Below, piece by piece: positions 58,691-64,000 of a stretch of DNA of 64,000 bases. The notes beneath the pieces were generated by a model. It worked only from the letters and a program-made list of their open reading frames with translations. It was not told the origin of the DNA and searched no databases. This DNA is from Clonostachys chloroleuca (taxonomy: Eukaryota; Ascomycota; Sordariomycetes; Hypocreales; Bionectriaceae), in the NCBI GenBank assembly GCA_037952775.1, contig JBANAY010000003.1, forward strand, positions 17,050,001 through 17,114,000, written 5' to 3'. The translations under genes and the position numbers were made by a program. How positions within the stretch are numbered: the stretch's first letter is position 1; each line of letters starts with the position of its first letter.

Positions 58691-61600
58691 AACCCAAGGG
58701 AGGAAACCAACCTAAGGAGCTTCTCCGCATTGCAAACGCGTGCGCTGGGCGAGAACCCGTCGTCCCCTCACCCCGTCTCGTGACAAGCAATGAGGAGCCT
58801 GGGACTGGCGCAGGCTCCACAATTGACGTTGTAATTTGTTGATTCCAGCTGGCTGGCTGGCCAAGGCATGCTTAGAATTAGTGCCAGCCCACCAGCCGAT
58901 TAGGGCCCGTCGCTCTGGCGGATCTGGGCGATCATTCAGCACATGCCACTTGCCTGCCTTAACGGATAGGACTATGACGAGATACGTCTAGGAGCAACTG
59001 TTAGGACGCACCTGGGCTGATCAGGTGCAAAGGAACTTCACACGTGGATATCAATTAAAAGCCGCAGACCTGGAAACCCCCTTTGCGGAATAGATGGCGA
59101 CAGCGAGGCGAGCGAAGGAGAGGGAGAGAGCGTTGCCAGCTGGCCACAGTAGCCCACTCTCATCATCTCCATCTCCACGCACAGCGGGGAGGAGTGCATG
59201 TTGTACATGTTTGAGCTACGGGCGCTGTGGCGAAGAACCTGGCCCAGCTGTCTCATTCTGAGACCTGGCGCCCGTCCAATGGCTGCACGAGGGCATGTGC
59301 CGTGCAGAACACCAGATTGGTAGCATGAATCTATCGTCATCTAATTTTGCTCAGTTCTCCTCGGCGTCTTCAGCTCGTGGCCGTCCCGGTACGGTGCAGC
59401 CGATGTCTGTCACGGAGAATATAATAGTGGGTGGTGGCTGACGACAGGAACTGCTGACGGAGATCTATGGCCACTGCATTGACGCAAGGGCTCCCAGCCG
59501 AGCGCAGCAGGAGTGGCCGTACATGCTGCCGGCATGCAGCATAAACACTATATCTGTATCGCGCACCACAGCCTTGAGCCTCCCTACATGCTGGATTGGC
59601 AAAGCACCTCAGCGCGTGCCGTCGACCAGTCTGGCTCTGGCACTGGCTCTCGCCATGTAGCTGAGGTGGTGTAAGGAGCAACCTTAGCGAGCCAGAGCCC
59701 CAGAAAATCCCCGAAAGGATGATGCTAGGCCCGATGCAAGCTAGCCTTCTTTTCTCACGCCAATGGCCCCACCACACCCTGGGGATGGACGGCCGCTTCC
59801 TTCTGCTGCTACCAGCAAACGGCGTCTACTGCGTCTGAGCCAAGGCTAACCCCTTTGGGCACCTCTGAGTGAGGAAAGCTGGAAATGGTGGCGGCAGTTT
59901 TCCGCTTAGCGACCTGAGAGACGGTACGGTGGTGCCCACCAACGGGCCACGGACCCTGTGGCTGCTGCTTCAACCACCGCAGATCGACACTGCTAGCCGG
60001 GTTGCCAATCTACACATTACGACCTACCAGCTGTTCCGCCCTGGAGATCTCATCTGCCTATCTAGGTATGTAGCAATCTGGAGCACAGTCCTTCCCAGAC
60101 GGCGGCCACCAGCTCCAGCTACCCGTTCCCCATTCCGCGGAGGCGCTCGCTTGTGCCTGCACGCATCGCATTGCCCAAGATGCAGGCCGGTCAGAAAAAA
60201 ATTTCGGCATCACGGAAATAGCAGGCGGCGGCTAGGTAAGGCAATAAAATCCATCCTACATCTACCGCATAATTGCTACGGGAATACCAGCGCCAAGGGA
60301 AGGCCCTGTTTCCGCAGGAGGCGTGTCGTCTCCCCAACTTCAAGTGCATGGAGCCCCACGCAGGCGTGCCGATAGACAAACCTGCCACATCCGGGATGAT
60401 GGGATCTGGGATCGCCCAATCACAGCCCGACGACCAATGCAACTGAGTGGGCTTCAAGTGTGTAACGCGCATGAGAGCATGTTTCCTGACGTGTGGGCTG
60501 CCGCTGGGCCTGCGACCTGCGTGAGGTGCGTTGAATGTCATCAGTCGCATATCGAATCTAATCTTGACAACGGGGGCCTGGTGCCTTTTTTTTTCCACTA
60601 TTTGGTCCAATATGCAATCCGACCCATTCCCAAACTCTTCAGTTCCCGTGATGATGCAGTGCTTCGCTGCAACTCCCCTCTGCTCGGCTGATCGCCACAG
60701 CTCGAGAACAGGGGATGCATGCCCACCAAACCTCCGATGACTCTGCATCACAGCCTTCTAATGGCTGACACGACGGTCGTTGTAATGCAATACTGGAGAG
60801 TGCATCCCGAGATGGGCTGATTTTGAGGTGATGAGCATCGCCTCCGTGAAATTATATTGTGAACAGCGCATCCGCATCACATCGCATCGCATCAATCCAT
60901 CGAGTCCGCATCTCGTTTGACTCTCGCGATGAGTTATCCCCAGCATACGCGCAGAGTCGCACGCCGGACCCCCATACTGCTTAAAAAAGCAGTTGTACGT
61001 GCACGCTGTGCGTCGAGTGTGGGGGTTAGTGCTGAACGCCGGGGCCAGAGCGATGACGGACCCCTGGGTCTGGGAGGCGAGGACATCTCTCACAACAAGC
61101 ACAAAACTTGGTAATGCTGCCCCCTTCCCCCTGAGAGGAGAGGCTTGTGCTCTGTATGCAGGCACGTTCCCTCCTCGCGGGTACCAACAGAAATGGGCGG
61201 CGCTGGTACACAAGTCAACCAGCTTGCCGCTATGAGTAGCACTGAACTACCTAGTTTTTCGACCTGCCCTGTTGTGGGAAAGGAAACCCATGCATCCGTA
61301 CTCCGTGTCAACACTAGCAGCGCCTTGTCCAGCCATCCGTCCATCTGGCCCTCCCTCTAGGGTCGCCTCTGTGCCTCTGCTGTCACGCAGCCAGGGCCAA
61401 AGGGTGGCCCGGACGACCAAGTTGTGCTCTTGGCCCATATATTACCCCATCTCAAGGACATGAACGCAATCTCACGTGAAGCAATGAAGCAGCAGTTGGC
61501 TCGATCACGGCGAACTAGATCAGACAGCGGCAGAGTGTCGTGGCATGCTCGGACTTGTCCCTCTCAGCGTCCTTCCCACGCTGTAGGTATTGTGACGAGA

Positions 61601-63876
61601 CGAGACGTCAATTAGTGAACGCAGCATGCATCCTTCCTTATTCTTAATCACTGGGGTGACACATACTTGGGGAACGGATGTAACCCCCCTGATCTCTATC
61701 GCTTACCCAAAGCCATGTCAATTCCCAAACCAAAGCTTGCACCATGACTGGTCACAAAAACATTGTTTTTTTTTTTCTTATTCCAGGCGTATCGCGCGCC
61801 CAACCTTTATTCCCAATCCTCTCACACTGACCTGTTGGGGAGCATTTGGGAGGGGTTCTGGTCCTGGCCAGAATGCTGTAACTCTTCTCTCTTCTCTCTA
61901 TTGGGGGTTGCTGACAGTTATGCCGTGCAGGGGTGAAAAGAGATTACTTTGATGTAATGGCATGGGCAACCCTCGCCCCTCCATCCCCTTGATCTTGTGA
62001 GATGTGATAGGTCCAAGGCCGATAATCTTCGGGCCCTCACTCTCGGGACAGAATAGTTTGAAGAGAACCAGTGGCCAGCGAGTTGAAAGGGGGGACGAAG
62101 CAGTACTAACCCAACAACCCCTTGAGATGTGGCGTTTCTCAGCCTCCACCACGCCGGCCAGGCATATTTAGATCATTATTTGGGATGGTGTCTACCACAG
62201 ATTCTCGCACCCATGCTCCAAACCCAGCCGGGATCTGGGATTTAACCAGTTGTTTTCTCAACACGAGAGCTTCACTATCTACAACCCCATCCACCTTAGG
62301 TTACTCTCGGGCCCGTGGGCTATGATCTCCCGGATCGAGAACCGCTCATTATCACCGATCACCACTGCCCATGCCGCACTGCGTTCCCGTTGTGGAATCT
62401 TTCCCCCGAAAGTTTAATCCATTGCGACATCGTGATGCGACGCATCGTAACCCACCGAACGGACCGTGCTACATAGTGCGTAGGGGCAAGGCGTTTACTA
62501 GGTATAATCCCGGTTGTACATTGGGCTGCTGTATCCTTGGCCACCTGCACAACTCCTCAGCTCTGATGAGCACAACTACCTATTCAACATTGGCAGGTTT
62601 CGAAAAATCAACCAATTGTTACTCTAGCTTTCGTACGTAACATTCACTCCCAGCCATTGGCCACTCGGCCAATTAAGGGACCTGCAGGCAATGCCTCCAC
62701 TTCAGTTGTGTTCAGCTATTGAGCGGCATCTTTGCTACCCGGTCACTCTCACACGCTGTTTTGAGCTTCTATAGGCTGAAGAGGGAGAGTCACTGGCTCA
62801 AACATGGCCCCTCATGCATGTGCCTGTCTCTCCCCAGGCTCAAGTACCGTCCATGGACCACGCCGCTCCTCTTCCGCCTCCTCCCCTCGTCAGAGACCCA
62901 TTGGTTGATGATACACTGGCGTATTTCCTCAAACGGGACCCGATGGCTCGGAAATGTGAGTATCCCTGTTCAGGGCCGCAATCTCTCATTCCTCCACATT
63001 ATTCTTTCATGAGATCTCGCCTACGATTCTCTACACATTTCGTCATCCCAGCTTGAGATTCCAAGAAAGATGATGCATGGATCTCATTCTCGCCTCCTCC
63101 GCTCCAACCCAGCAGACGATCTACGCGGCATTGTCTCATTCCCCGCCAATCAATGAATAGCCCTGCCCCAGCCATGCAGCCTCACTCGCAACATGGTCGT
63201 AAAAAAGAAATAGCGAGTGTCGGGGTGCTGTGGGGAAGCAGACACAAATGTCTGCCACAGCTTGGCAATGCATGTGAGATATGACAGGATCTCATTCATG
63301 TTTCTATCTTGACTCACCCTCTTTCTCGTCCCGAATGGTACATACTCCCATGAGTGCACATCGACATAGTACACCACCAGCTACAGAACTGAGCCAGCCA
63401 CAACCCTGCCCGGGACTTGACCCGGCTCCGTGGGTTGCTTACTGCCTGCCGCTCGCTCGGAGGATTTCCATTGGGCCTCAATTCATCCCAACCAACAGGC
63501 CTGTGCCATATCACAGCGCTACCGCTGCAGCTCGCATGCCAAGCCGAAAGCGATCTATACCTAGATTCCATCATGAACCTTTTCGGCAAACTGCATCCAC
63601 CAGCGGGGTCTGGCTTTAATCCCCCCTCCCCTTGGATCTGGAAAGAAGCAAAAATACGAAGATGAAATGCGAATCTATGTAGGTATGACCACAAACGGCT
63701 ACTTGTCGATAAGTCAACTCTATCCCGGCATAGGGTCGACGAATGCCGGGGCTGCCCCTCGCTTAGAAGGAGAGTCAGGTGGCGGTGGAGAGGGGGAGAT
63801 GATGGCGTTGTTCCCCCATGACGATAGCCTCACGGGAACCCTGCGTGCCGGATTGCACGAATAGACACCAACTCCG

Positions 63877-64000
63877 TCATCCTAGCTTTGAAAGGGTGTC
63901 GTGGGACAATGCTGCGGTGGTGGTGTTGGAGGTATTGTTGTTGTCTTTGTTGGTGCCTGGCGCAAAGACACGGCGGCGCTCAGGCCTCATCTGTATTGAG
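63877..64000 (-). CDS. Possible 3' end of a gene entering from the right edge
   Basis: On the minus strand, a frame open at the window edge reads SIQMRPERRRVFAPGTNK, then an Asn/Thr-rich tail, and stops at 63877-63879 (…TLSKLG). The polar, low-complexity C-terminus is protein-like, but only 40 codons are visible and no domain can be named. It may equally be non-coding. If real, most of the gene lies outside the window. Confidence 0.25.
   Translation of the reverse strand, partial: SIQMRPERRRVFAPGTNKDNNNTSNTTTAALSHDTLSKLG

Larger units (their letters stand above)
55981..63876. other. 7.9-kb gene-poor region upstream of azf1
   Basis: No splice-linked gene or known domain was found. Items seen: G11 at 56615-56625 and C10 at 56709-56718; TG repeat at 57545-57560; AGAACC hexamer repeat near 58660-58690; scattered TACCTAC/GTAGGTA motifs. 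One stretch at 62838-62955 looks like an exon (see findings). Several longer frames (for example 59869-60375 plus, 60191-60751 minus) overlap each other and lack features. Confidence 0.55.

Noticed and set aside
60191..60751. 186-codon minus-strand frame
   Set aside because: Overlaps other open frames on both strands, without recognisable motif or plausible promoter and intron context.

Overview
This window is nuclear DNA of a filamentous ascomycete, most likely a Sordariomycete and plausibly Hypocreales. The evidence is the short introns (about 50-190 nt) with GTAAGT/GTATGT-type donors and CTAAC-like branch sites, an actin gene with five introns and a 7-nt first exon, and proteins of typical fungal type (Yor1-like ABCC pump, Azf1-like zinc-finger regulator, Fes1, fungal-type SPT small subunit). 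The lineage is inferred, not proven. Eighteen protein genes could be assembled by hand with splice sites that keep the reading frame, plus one possible partial gene at the right edge. No rRNA, convincing tRNA, CRISPR array, transposon or virus was seen.  Layout, left to right: a Yor1-like multidrug ABC transporter (-); exosome cap subunit Csl4 (+); a Sec2-domain Rab exchange factor (+); tRNA pseudouridine-55 synthase Pus4 (-); an RFTS-domain heterochromatin factor resembling Raf2/DIM-7 (+), whose C-terminal half carries a one-base frameshift and an in-frame TAG; nuclear cap-binding protein CBP80 (-); a GSK-3 kinase (-) with a 2-nt deletion in the C-lobe; about 8 kb without a recognisable gene; 6-phosphofructo-2-kinase/fructose-2,6-bisphosphatase (-) with a dead phosphatase motif; TOM40 (+); a ubiquitin-specific protease ending in a CaaX box (-); mitochondrial ribosomal protein uL5m (+); Hsp70 exchange factor Fes1 (-) with a four-unit heat-shock element upstream; actin (+); a mitochondrial GGQ/RF-1 domain protein (-); small subunit of serine palmitoyltransferase (+); Elongator subunit Elp2 (-) head-to-head with Urm1 (+); an Azf1-like C2H2 regulator (-); then about 8 kb of non-coding DNA to the right edge.  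How the genes relate: this is mainly housekeeping sequence, not an operon or a secondary-metabolite cluster. Local themes are RNA biology (Csl4, Pus4, CBP80), mitochondrial biogenesis (TOM40, uL5m, the GGQ protein), carbon/signalling control (GSK-3, PFK-2/FBPase-2, Azf1), and wobble-uridine tRNA modification, where Elp2 and Urm1 share one 489-bp divergent promoter. No wholly new system was found. The points most worth a second look are the lesions in the RFTS and GSK-3 genes, the RAG-for-RHG replacement in the bisphosphatase, the prenylation motif on the deubiquitinase, the Fes1 heat-shock element, the Elp2-Urm1 pairing and the two gene deserts.
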